Source of the DNA: Bacillota bacterium
Lineage (GTDB): Bacteria > Bacillota > Clostridia > Acetivibrionales > DSM-1351
Direction of reading: 5' to 3'
DNA: 64,000 bases
Assembly: GCA_023393115.1 (NCBI GenBank)
Contig: JAEWMS010000057.1
Coordinates: 1-64,000 of the forward strand
Position 1 is the first letter of the stretch; each line of letters starts with the position of its first letter. Shown here piece after piece: positions 18,033-26,941 of this stretch. Made by a program: the position numbers and the translations under genes. The notes under the pieces were generated by a model, which saw only the letters and a list, made by a program, of their open reading frames with translations, did no database searches and was not told the DNA's origin.

Positions 18033-20069
18033 TTAAACTTCTATTATCTCATTCTCCTGTAGCATAGACGCCTCAGTATAATTAATGAACCTTCGTAGTT
18101 TGTTTGCAGTCTCAAGGGATATCTCCCCCTTTTCGAATAATATCTGAACTTCGTTTCTTTGAATTTGAATAGCTTTATATTGAAGTTCCTTTTTTTTGCT
18201 TACTTCTTTTTGACCTGAGGTTAAGTTGCCGGTAGAGTCATAGAATTTTTGAATAGCTTCATTATAATGCGATAAAACATAAAGAGATATCTCATTGTTT
18301 GTAGTATCCATTTGTTTACTAACGGCTTCTACAGCGGCTTTCGCAACTCTTATTTTAAGTTGAAGCATAGAATCAGTATCCTTCGGGCTTTGAATCTGTG
18401 CGGTTCTCTTCTTCACAACGACAGACAAAATTCTTTTAAATAAATACATATATAGCAGTAGCTTGTATTTGTATTTTTTAGTTAGAAGCATTTCTCTATG
18501 GTTTATTGATTCAAGAAGTCTATTAACCGTTTCCTTTTCAATTAACCCTTCTTCATACATTACTTGAATCTCTCTTTTTTCTGCATCAAGGGCAGTTACC
18601 CATATTTTTGCTTCTGTCGGCTTATCATTGTGAGCTACTATGGCTCCCCCCTCCTTATGCGTTATCTGCCATATAACTCTATGAGAATCAGATATTATAG
18701 ATAAAGCAGCAGCTTTGTTTTCACTGTCCATCTCCTCTTTCATGGCTTTTATAACAGCTTTCATAAGCTTGATACGGGCTACTTGTTCAGGGCTGTTTTT
18801 TCGGGTTGCCCCCGAAGGTTTATCTCTCCTCGAAAGAAGGGGTAAGAATATACTCGCAATGACAAGTGACGTCAAGATGACTCCTGCCGCCAAAAATATT
18901 ATGAGATCTCTTTGAGGAAAAGAACTACCATTTTGGAGCAAGTATGGAACAGAAAAGGCGGCAGCTAAAGTTACTGCTCCTCTCACACCAGAAATTGAAA
19001 TAAGTAAAAATGATTTTGGTTCAGGTGTATGTTTCCCAGATCTCTTTCCAGAGATGTGTGCCGGCTTCCAGCAAAGATAAATCCAGATATAACGTATTAT
19101 TATTAAAGCGACAGATATCACTAAAACATAGCCTAGAGCCTTAAGAGTGTTTATTTCCTGATTGTAATAAACGGTCTTTACAACTTCCGGAATCTGGAGA
19201 CCTAATAACACAAATACCAGACCGTTCAGTCCAAACATCATTAATCTCCATGTGTTTTCGGACATAATCTGTAACTCCAGCGTTGATGATTCCACCTGCT
19301 TCTTTTCAATGGAATGGATAATGCCTCCGGCAACAACCGCAAGTATGCCTGAAACAGAGAAATGTTCAGCTATAAGATAAATTAAAAATGGTGTGACAAT
19401 CTGAATCAGCATGTGAAGTGTAACATCTTCCATTCCAAGCCTTCTAAGAAATATCCTGAACTTAATTATTACAAATGCGACGATAGCACCGATAGCTAGT
19501 CCACCAAAAGCCAGAATCAAAAAGCTAAACATTGCCGACTTAATTGAAAAAACCCCTGTAACCGTTGCAGCAACAGCGAATTTAAAAGCAACAAGGCCTG
19601 AGGCGTCATTAATCAACGCCTCCCCCTCCAACAGAGTCATAATGCTCTTGTTTATATGAGCTTTCTTTGATAATGCACTGACGGCAACTGCATCTGTAGG
19701 TGATAGAATAGCTGCAAGTGCAAAAGCCGCCGGCAAAGGAATGTCAGGAATCAGCCAATAAATAAGATATCCACCTATTATTACTGTGGCAAATACCAAA
19801 CCCAATGCGAGCAATAGAATTGGTATCCTAAGTTTCCATAATTCATTTTTAGGAATCATTTTTCCGTCATTAAATAAAATTGGGGCAACAAACAGTACAA
19901 AAAATAATTCCGGCTCAAGGCGGATGTTTAAGCCAAGGGGAAGCACTGCAAAAATACTCCCCAGAGCTATTTGAATCAATGGAACCGGAACCATCGGTAT
20001 AAAATGGTTGAGCACATTCGAAATTGCTATTGCAATAAGTAGAATCAATACTATAATGAAACCTTCCAT
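18033..20069 (-). CDS. CPA1-family Na+(K+)/H+ antiporter with long C-terminal domain
   Basis: This 678-residue protein has an N-terminal antiporter core of about a dozen membrane spans (to about residue 410) with FNDGKMIP and LSPTDAVAVSAL typical of the NhaP/CPA1 family, and a hydrophilic C-terminal half (about 420-678) rich in Lys and Glu that is probably cytoplasmic and regulatory. I placed the start at the ATG at 20069 because the membrane domain begins there; an in-frame TTG at 20129 has no ribosome binding site. It follows the ABC permease gene by 66 nt on the same strand and may be co-transcribed. Confidence 0.88.
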   Translation of the reverse strand: MEGFIIVLILLIAIAISNVLNHFIPMVPVPLIQIALGSIFAVLPLGLNIRLEPELFFVLFVAPILFNDGKMIPKNELWKLRIPILLLALGLVFATVIIGGYLIYWLIPDIPLPAAFALAAILSPTDAVAVSALSKKAHINKSIMTLLEGEALINDASGLVAFKFAVAATVTGVFSIKSAMFSFLILAFGGLAIGAIVAFVIIKFRIFLRRLGMEDVTLHMLIQIVTPFLIYLIAEHFSVSGILAVVAGGIIHSIEKKQVESSTLELQIMSENTWRLMMFGLNGLVFVLLGLQIPEVVKTVYYNQEINTLKALGYVLVISVALIIIRYIWIYLCWKPAHISGKRSGKHTPEPKSFLLISISGVRGAVTLAAAFSVPYLLQNGSSFPQRDLIIFLAAGVILTSLVIASIFLPLLSRRDKPSGATRKNSPEQVARIKLMKAVIKAMKEEMDSENKAAALSIISDSHRVIWQITHKEGGAIVAHNDKPTEAKIWVTALDAEKREIQVMYEEGLIEKETVNRLLESINHREMLLTKKYKYKLLLYMYLFKRILSVVVKKRTAQIQSPKDTDSMLQLKIRVAKAAVEAVSKQMDTTNNEISLYVLSHYNEAIQKFYDSTGNLTSGQKEVSKKKELQYKAIQIQRNEVQILFEKGEISLETANKLRRFINYTEASMLQENEIIEV

Positions 20070-20135
20070 AATCTCATCAATCTCTCTTTCAACGAATAAC
20101 AATGGTAAATATATAGTTATTTTAACCAAAACTAC

Positions 20136-20906
20136 TCAAAATGTGTATAGTTTTGTGCAAATAATTCTTCCAGGCTTGACAAGCCTTTCTTCTGCTAATT
20201 CGGATAGGTGATATAGAAGAATTGACAGAACACATACAACCAGGATTCCCTTGAACATTGATATAAAGTCCTTTTGGTACCAGGCTGAAATTACATAATA
20301 GCCCAAACCTTTTGTCGCAGCAAATGCCTCACAGAAGAAAAGTATCGAGAAAGATGTACGGATTTTATTTTTTATGTTAACTACAACACCGGAAACTATC
20401 TCAGGAATTATTATATTTCTGAACAACTGCTTTTTTGATGCACCAAGGCTTAAAAGATAGTCTATACTTTCACTTCCAATATTGATTACAATGTCTCTAG
20501 CTGACAGGATAATTTGAAACAGTTCTATAAGTGCTATGATTAATATTATTGAGCCTTCATTGGCCCCAAATAAAATAAAAACCACCGGGAGCAGTACCGC
20601 TTTAGGAATTGGATAAAACAAAACAACCAGAGGATCAAGCAACATATTGATTTTCTTGCTTGCGGCCATAAAGTATCCGATAATACTACCTATAACCAAT
20701 GCAATAGTGATACCTGCAATTATTCGGTAGAGGGTGACTAATATGTCTATAATCATATTCTCCTTGAAAAATAATTTTAATGAACTGTATACCATAAAAT
20801 TATTTGGTATTTGACTTTCTGTGAAGAAAATAACAGAAAGCAACCACATCATGTTAATTATCAAAAAACCCTTAAGATATATTTTGGATTTTTTCATACC
20901 TATCAT
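20136..20906 (-). CDS. ABC transporter permease, SsuC/TauC-like
   Basis: This 256-residue protein has about six membrane spans and the binding-protein-dependent permease loop (SLGASKKQLFRNIIIPEIV) of the nitrate/sulfonate/taurine family. It overlaps the end of the ATPase gene by 35 nt, so translation is coupled. The start is either the ATG at 20906 or the one three codons later. No substrate-binding protein is encoded nearby, so the substrate cannot be assigned. Confidence 0.85.
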   Translation of the reverse strand: MIGMKKSKIYLKGFLIINMMWLLSVIFFTESQIPNNFMVYSSLKLFFKENMIIDILVTLYRIIAGITIALVIGSIIGYFMAASKKINMLLDPLVVLFYPIPKAVLLPVVFILFGANEGSIILIIALIELFQIILSARDIVINIGSESIDYLLSLGASKKQLFRNIIIPEIVSGVVVNIKNKIRTSFSILFFCEAFAATKGLGYYVISAWYQKDFISMFKGILVVCVLSILLYHLSELAEERLVKPGRIICTKLYTF

Positions 20907-21654
20907 GTCCCCAATCTTCTTTAATTAATTGTCTTAATATAGATGTAAGTTTTGTAAATCTGGCAGAGGACCTGTCCTCATCCCAACTACTGAGTCCGGT
21001 TATATCAGCAATTATTCTGCCGGTCCCCGAGGACAGGACAATAACTCTGTTTCCAAGGAATATAGCCTCTTCTATACTGTGTGTTACGAAGAGGGCTGTA
21101 ATTTTAAATTCTCTGAGAATTTTTTTTAATTTTTTCTGAGCACATTCCCGTGACAATAAATCCAGATTGGAGAAGGGTTCGTCCATTAATAGGACATCAG
21201 GTTTCATTATCAATCCCCGGGCTATGGTAGTACTTTGCAGTTCCCAATTTGTCAAGCATTCGGGGTATTTATCTAATATGCTTTCTATATTAAGCTGGTT
21301 TGTAAGGTAATGCAGCAGGAATATCACCTCTTTACTGATTTGCATATTACGGATTTTTAGAGGTAACAATATATTGTCTTTTATTGTTTTAAACCTTAAA
21401 AGCCCATACCCATAAGGAATATATGAAATTTTGAAATTACGGGGTGTCAAAGACTCCCCATTCATAAGGATGTTTCCATTAAAACAGCTTTTCAGGCCTG
21501 CAATAGTTTTAAGCAGGCTTGTCTTACCACAACCCGACGGTCCAATGATGGTACAGTTTTCTCCATCTGAAACCTGTAGGTCCAGCGGTCCGAAAGCATT
21601 GTGGCTTCCTGTTGCATCATCAAAATACGTACTGACATTGCTAAGCTCAAGCAT
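20872..21654 (-). CDS. ABC transporter ATP-binding protein, SsuB/TauB-like, with degenerate motifs
   Basis: This 260-residue ATPase subunit has Walker A GPSGCGKT (38-45), Walker B VLLMDEP (154-160), the D-loop SNLD and the H-loop His (THSIEE, about 191). Two motifs are altered: where the family has LSGGMQQ there is LTNWELQ (134-140), and the Q-loop, normally FQ, reads YIPYGYG (78-84). Other sequence on both sides is ordinary, with no frameshift. It pairs with the overlapping permease gene. With these losses it may hydrolyse ATP slowly or need a second ATPase subunit. Confidence 0.85.
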   Translation of the reverse strand: MLELSNVSTYFDDATGSHNAFGPLDLQVSDGENCTIIGPSGCGKTSLLKTIAGLKSCFNGNILMNGESLTPRNFKISYIPYGYGLLRFKTIKDNILLPLKIRNMQISKEVIFLLHYLTNQLNIESILDKYPECLTNWELQSTTIARGLIMKPDVLLMDEPFSNLDLLSRECAQKKLKKILREFKITALFVTHSIEEAIFLGNRVIVLSSGTGRIIADITGLSSWDEDRSSARFTKLTSILRQLIKEDWGHDRYEKIQNIS

Positions 21655-21786
21655 TGATTATCCCTCCCTGTATTTTTTAGACTGATAATTATATTCAAAT
21701 CAGAACCAATGTATTCCAAACTAAATTCTATTCGCCACATTAATCTCCAATAGAAAGACTTTTTTCTCTGACAGAAAGACTATTTC

Positions 21787-21919
21787 TTGAATTTTAGATG
21801 GAGTTATGTTATCATATTAGTGTGAGATTTCTATTACGCTAATGTTTTTTGTCTTCCAACGGGGAAGTCTATTTAATGGACTTTCCTTTTTATTTATGTG
21901 TTAAATTAAAATTTCACTG
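21787..21919 (+). promoter_or_regulatory. Promoter and double-hairpin leader of the KefB-type antiporter
   Basis: A candidate promoter TTGAAT (21787-21792), 17 nt, TATCAT (21810-21815) is followed by two hairpins, TTAGTGT/ACGCTAA (21817-21842, then T6) and GGAAGTC/GACTTTCC with one bulge (21863-21886, then T5). Both look terminator-like and lie before the antiporter start, so the leader could attenuate transcription. I do not recognise a known riboswitch. Confidence 0.4.
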
Positions 21920-23176
21920 ATGCTATTTCTGAATGCAAATCAAGATGTGTATCAACTGCAAACTATTGTAACCTATTATTTTTTAATCGAAGAGGGTGTT
22001 AATCTGGAGAAAATATTAATTGAAATTGCACTTATTCTTGTATTTACAAAAATCGGAGGACTTATCAGCAGAAAGTTCAAAATGCCTGAGGTTTTAGGTG
22101 CCTTATTAGCAGGTGTTGTTCTCGGTCCGGCAGTATTAAACCTTGTTGAATATTCGGAAAACATTAAGCTATTATCTGATTTAGGTGTTATTATGTTAAT
22201 GTTTCTGGCCGGCTTAGAAACTAATATTGAGGATCTGAAAAAGGCCGGAAAAACCTCGTTCGTTATTGCCTTGGCGGGTGTAATTATTCCCTTGATACTT
22301 GGTACAGCTGCGGCGTATCTGTTTTTTACAGATTTTTGGGAGAATCTTTTTGTTGGTGTAATACTGACTGCAACCAGTGTCAGTATTTCGGTACAGACTT
22401 TAACCGAGCTGGGTAAACTTAATACAAAAGCCGGAGTGAATATTCTTGGCGCCGCTGTAATTGATGATGTATTGGGTCTTATATTAATATCAATCGTTCT
22501 CGCAGTCTCACAAACCGTAGGAAGCGGCGCATCCGGTGCATCAGCCGCCCTAAGTCTTGTTCTGACCTTTGGGAAAATAATTGCTTTCTGTATAATAAGT
22601 GTAATTATGATAGCTGTTGTTCCAAAGTATATTAATAAGCTATCTACTGATAACAGGCATAAAAAAGATCTTATTGCCTATTCAATAGCTCTGGCTCTGT
22701 TACTGGCGTTTATTTCAGAGTTTCTTGGCATCGCTGCTATAACAGGTGCATATATATGCGGTCTTACACTCTCACAGTTTATACATAAGGAATATCTAGA
22801 GAAGAATGTTAAAGCCATATCTTCCGGCTTCCTATCCCTAATATTCTTTGCAAGTGTTGGTTTGGCTGCTGACATTAAGGGTTTAAGCCCAAAGGTTATT
22901 CTTGTTACCTTAGTCATGTTCGTCATTGCTGTTATTGGAAAGCTTTTTGGTTGTTCCGGCGCAGCAAGAATACTTAAAATAAGCAGAAAAGAGTCCCTTC
23001 AGATTGGGGTAGGCATGATTTCAAGAGGTGAGGTTGCAATAATTACTGCAAATATCGGTATGCAGAATCATATTATTTCTGAGGAAATATATATACCGAC
23101 GCTAATTGTTGTAATACTGACTACCGTTATTACACCTGCTCTGCTGAAAGTAGTCTTCAGTTCAAGGAAAAACTGA
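21920..23176 (+). CDS. CPA2-family cation/proton antiporter (KefB/NapA-like)
   Basis: This 418-residue membrane protein has about 12-13 hydrophobic spans. PEVLGALLAGVVLGP near the N-terminus and the paired acidic region GAAVIDDVLGLI near residue 180 are typical of CPA2 antiporters, where the Asp residues carry protons. It has no cytoplasmic TrkA domains. The annotated ATG at 21920 has no clear ribosome binding site; family members usually begin near residue 28 here, where a CTG codon follows GAGGGTG, so the true start is uncertain. A terminator follows at 23183. Confidence 0.85.
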   Translation: MLFLNANQDVYQLQTIVTYYFLIEEGVNLEKILIEIALILVFTKIGGLISRKFKMPEVLGALLAGVVLGPAVLNLVEYSENIKLLSDLGVIMLMFLAGLETNIEDLKKAGKTSFVIALAGVIIPLILGTAAAYLFFTDFWENLFVGVILTATSVSISVQTLTELGKLNTKAGVNILGAAVIDDVLGLILISIVLAVSQTVGSGASGASAALSLVLTFGKIIAFCIISVIMIAVVPKYINKLSTDNRHKKDLIAYSIALALLLAFISEFLGIAAITGAYICGLTLSQFIHKEYLEKNVKAISSGFLSLIFFASVGLAADIKGLSPKVILVTLVMFVIAVIGKLFGCSGAARILKISRKESLQIGVGMISRGEVAIITANIGMQNHIISEEIYIPTLIVVILTTVITPALLKVVFSSRKN

Positions 23177-23182
23177 TAATAC

Positions 23183-23229
23183 AAAACCCGGCGTCCGAGT
23201 AGCTTTCCACAAGGACTTGCCGGGTTTTT
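23183..23229 (+). terminator. Rho-independent terminator of the KefB-type antiporter
   Basis: AAACCCGGC pairs with GCCGGGTTT, with a further GTCC/GGAC pair inside, followed by T5. It lies just past the antiporter stop codon and also faces the convergent peptidase gene. Confidence 0.85.
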
Positions 23230-23262
23230 AACATCTATCTCAAATTAATACATAAGAGTGTT

Positions 23263-26200
23263 TTACTTTGCAGTGAGCTTCGCTTGAAGCTCAACTGCTA
23301 TTGCTTGAACTTCTGTTGCAGTAATCTCACCTTTAGGGTTAAAATTACCTTTGTCGTCAAGCTTCATTACACCTGAATACACGACAGCTTTTATGGCATC
23401 ATTTGCCCACTTTCCGGCTTTATCAAGGTCCGGGATAGCAACCTCTTTACCTGTCAGCTCCTTACCGCTCAGCTGTGTAACCTTGACAATAATAGCTGCA
23501 AGCTCTTCTCTTGTTAATTTATCGTTTTCACGGTAATTGCCTTTACTGTCAGCAGTTAAAAGTCCCATCTGCTTTGCTGTATCCAAAGTATTCGGAAGCC
23601 CAGCCATAATTATTTCGAACAGCTCTGCTCTGGTAATAGTCTCATTTGAAGCTGTACCAATATCAAATGTCAAAATATTGCTCTCAAACAACTCTTTATT
23701 TTCATTTACTTTACGGCTGTCGCCAACTGTTGAATAGGTCCCCTTCTTCATCAGGTTTTCAAGCAGCTTCGCAGAAGCCTTTACATCCTCAATGGTTACG
23801 GACTTTATTTCCTGGAGCAGTTTGCGTTTTTCTTCATCTGTTTTTCCTGAAAGATAGTTTACTATGGCACTTGATGCTCCTGAAAGCTCACCGCTAGGGT
23901 ATGTATATTGGCTGTAAGTCTTAAGTATGTATCTATCCAGATCCTTCTGCGTCAAATTGACATTCTTTACGTAATCCGCAAGGCCGTTATATACATCGTA
24001 AGTTTCCTTAATATTAGGATCACGATATGAAGAAACAATAAGGCCTGAAGAACCGAAGTTTACCATACCGCCATAAGCACCATATCCGAAACGAATTTTT
24101 GGAAGAATGTAGTTATCTTCAATAAGTGTAGATAATGGCAAGTACTTTCCAGAGAAGGTTGTTCCCATTTCTTCGTAAGTTGCTGAGACGATATTATACT
24201 GTACCGTAGTATCCATTACTATTGCCTCTTTTGCTGAAGGCTTTGGCACTTTTGAATAATCCTGCTTAACAATACTCTTTGCAGGGAATGCATCTATTAC
24301 AGATTTAATACCTGTTTCAAACTTTGATATATTATTGTTATTCCCAGCAAAGGTTGCAATCATATTTGTTTTATTTACAACAATATCTCTTATGGACTTA
24401 AGTTCAGCAACTACTTCCTCAGGCTTTTCCTCCAACGTCTTTTCAAGCTTTTCAAGGAAATTATAGTAATCAAGTCCTGAAATATATGTAAGATAATTGT
24501 TTCTGTCACTAAAATGAGATGTGTTTCTGTCCAATAAAACTCCATAAGGATCATTGGTAACACTAACTTTAAAACTTGATTTCTGAGCTTTTACAATATT
24601 AAGTAACTCTGTCTTGGTATCAAAATTAGTATTAAGCAACAACTCTTTTACAAGCTCTAACTGCTTGTCATATTCTCCTATTAAGCCTATCCATGAAATA
24701 GCCATATATGGAGTGAAGCTTTTATTCTTTTTCTCTATGGTTGTTATACCAAAGGAGGCTCCCCCCAAATATCTCATAACCTGGGTATTTAACTTCTGCT
24801 GGTTGTAATTCTTAGTTTCCAGTCCACCAAGAAGACTTGAAAACAATTTCAAGTAATGCAGTTTTTCAACAGGTATACTGGAGCTATCCAGTAAAATAGT
24901 TGATAAAGCTGTATCACCAACATTTGCTTCTGCAGACAGTATTCTGATTCCGTCAGAGAGTTTTTTATCATTTACGTTATACTTTTTAACCTCTTCAGGA
25001 AGGTCTGAAATATTAACAGCTTTGAGGGATTCAATAACTTTTTCATCGTCAACTCTGCTGTTCCACTGGCTATATGCCTTTGTATCAGCAATAGTTTTCG
25101 CTATTTCTTCCTTACTCATTGAAGCCTTTATTTCTGCAAGCTTCTTTGTCAGTGCCTGCTCCTTCTTTTCGGCCAATCCGGCTTGAGGGACAGTAGTAAC
25201 TAATGCTCCATGGTTATTATTAAGTACGTATTTAGTAGTAAGATTCTCGAGATAGTTGTCTTTCAGATTAGCTCCAACATCTTTTAACGCTTTTTGGTAC
25301 TCATTAAAATAATCAGTTTTTCCGGATATAGCCCATTTTTGGGAGGTTGCCGCAGATATCCCCGCACCGAGATCTCTGCTTTCTGTAATGTTTGCATTAC
25401 TTAACATAGTTGATGAAACAATTGCTTCTATAGCTTCCTTATCAATACCATTTTTTACTATATCACCTATTGTACTGTCTACTAGCTTTCTAAAATCTTC
25501 CTTCCGGTTTTCATCAGCATTAATTGCAGTGAATGATAATACTGGCTGAGCTGTAATATCTATTACATACGCGTATACGTTCCCTCCTATTTTGCTTTCA
25601 TTAAAAGCCTTTTGTAATGGGGAGGACGATTGATTAAGGTATGCACTGACAATCTCTAGTCCTGTTATCTCTTCAGCGGTTGCATCATTTAATACAAATG
25701 CATAATCTATTTCAGATGCATTCTTTGTATTAGATTTTGCTGAAACCGGGAATTGATAGGTTTTTTCTACCTTTTCCTTGGCCGGAGCCACTTTTCCGGT
25801 ATCAATCTTTATATCCTTCTTATCATATTTTGAAAGATATTCATCATTTATATGTTTTAGGAAATTCTCATAATCAACATTTCCGTAAAGAACCATCAAT
25901 GAATTAGACGGATGATAGTAGGTCTTATGATAATTAATAAGTTGATCATATGTAAGCTCGGTCATAACCTCGGGGTCTCCGACTGCTGCATATGACTGGG
26001 CACTATTAGGGTAAAGTGTTTTCAGTACATTACGCAGTGCTGCCTCATTAATATTAACAGCCTTCATTTCATTATATACTACTCCGGTTACAGTTAAAGG
26101 TGATTTTTCATCAGCCAGCTCATATCTCCAAGCCTCTCTTTTGAAAATATTCTCATCACTGTAAACCAGCGGATTGTAAACGCAGTCCAGATATAGATCA

Positions 26201-26664
26201 GCTAACTTCATCAGCTGATCTTCGCTCATAGACGCTATGGGATAGGTAGTACTGGTCTGTGAAGTCATTGCATTTACAAAAGTGCTGTATGTCTGGTTTG
26301 CTGCAGTAAACATTACATCTTTAAGCGGGTACTTTTTTGAACCTGATATGGTTATATGCTCTAAAATATGGTTTACCCCGGTATCATCTATGGCCGGAGT
26401 TTTAAAGGTGATATCAAAGGCTCTGTCTATATCCTTACTTTGTATAAACAGCAGTTCTGCACCGGTTTTCTCGTGCTTGAACAAAACTGTTTTTGAGTTT
26501 ATCAATTCCATGTTGCCGATATCCATGGTCTTAAACCCTGAAATTACTGTTCCAACCTCAGGAAGTGCCTTAAGCTGTGTGTCGTTGCTATTGGCGGCTA
26601 CTGATGCAGGTAAAAAGCTAAGCATCAAACACAATACCAACATAAGTGAAACAATTTTTTTCAT
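23263..26664 (-). CDS. Secreted M16C metallopeptidase (PreP/Cym1-like) with SLH-like C-terminus
   Basis: This 1133-residue zinc peptidase has a signal peptide (1-23), the inverted zinc motif HILEH at 99-103, and the third ligand Glu199 in VVYNEMK, 97 residues after the catalytic Glu102, the same spacing as in plant PreP. Two clam-shell halves follow, typical of M16C enzymes that degrade peptides. The C-terminus (about 1005-1133) holds about two SLH-like repeats (ITRAELFEIIMAG..., LTREELAAIIVKV...), so the enzyme probably stays on the cell surface. GGGAG lies 14 bases before the ATG, a long spacing. It is convergent with the antiporter. Confidence 0.9.
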   Translation of the reverse strand: MKKIVSLMLVLCLMLSFLPASVAANSNDTQLKALPEVGTVISGFKTMDIGNMELINSKTVLFKHEKTGAELLFIQSKDIDRAFDITFKTPAIDDTGVNHILEHITISGSKKYPLKDVMFTAANQTYSTFVNAMTSQTSTTYPIASMSEDQLMKLADLYLDCVYNPLVYSDENIFKREAWRYELADEKSPLTVTGVVYNEMKAVNINEAALRNVLKTLYPNSAQSYAAVGDPEVMTELTYDQLINYHKTYYHPSNSLMVLYGNVDYENFLKHINDEYLSKYDKKDIKIDTGKVAPAKEKVEKTYQFPVSAKSNTKNASEIDYAFVLNDATAEEITGLEIVSAYLNQSSSPLQKAFNESKIGGNVYAYVIDITAQPVLSFTAINADENRKEDFRKLVDSTIGDIVKNGIDKEAIEAIVSSTMLSNANITESRDLGAGISAATSQKWAISGKTDYFNEYQKALKDVGANLKDNYLENLTTKYVLNNNHGALVTTVPQAGLAEKKEQALTKKLAEIKASMSKEEIAKTIADTKAYSQWNSRVDDEKVIESLKAVNISDLPEEVKKYNVNDKKLSDGIRILSAEANVGDTALSTILLDSSSIPVEKLHYLKLFSSLLGGLETKNYNQQKLNTQVMRYLGGASFGITTIEKKNKSFTPYMAISWIGLIGEYDKQLELVKELLLNTNFDTKTELLNIVKAQKSSFKVSVTNDPYGVLLDRNTSHFSDRNNYLTYISGLDYYNFLEKLEKTLEEKPEEVVAELKSIRDIVVNKTNMIATFAGNNNNISKFETGIKSVIDAFPAKSIVKQDYSKVPKPSAKEAIVMDTTVQYNIVSATYEEMGTTFSGKYLPLSTLIEDNYILPKIRFGYGAYGGMVNFGSSGLIVSSYRDPNIKETYDVYNGLADYVKNVNLTQKDLDRYILKTYSQYTYPSGELSGASSAIVNYLSGKTDEEKRKLLQEIKSVTIEDVKASAKLLENLMKKGTYSTVGDSRKVNENKELFESNILTFDIGTASNETITRAELFEIIMAGLPNTLDTAKQMGLLTADSKGNYRENDKLTREELAAIIVKVTQLSGKELTGKEVAIPDLDKAGKWANDAIKAVVYSGVMKLDDKGNFNPKGEITATEVQAIAVELQAKLTAK

Positions 26665-26941
26665 TACTGTCTTAATCTCCCTTTCTACTGTGATGATTTA
26701 ATAGTTTAACATTTTACTATACGGAATAAGCTGCCGATTGTCTTACGAATCTAGCAAATTAAAGATAGTATTTCAATTTGGAATACCCTCTGTCATCTGA
26801 TAATAATCGAATTAACCCCCGTAATAATATTTTTTACCAACATGGGAAATCTAAATTAGTGAGTAAAATGTCACATGTTCTAAAGACATTACTTATCTAT
26901 TAATATCAAAACAGTAATATATAAGATAGGAGATTTAATTT

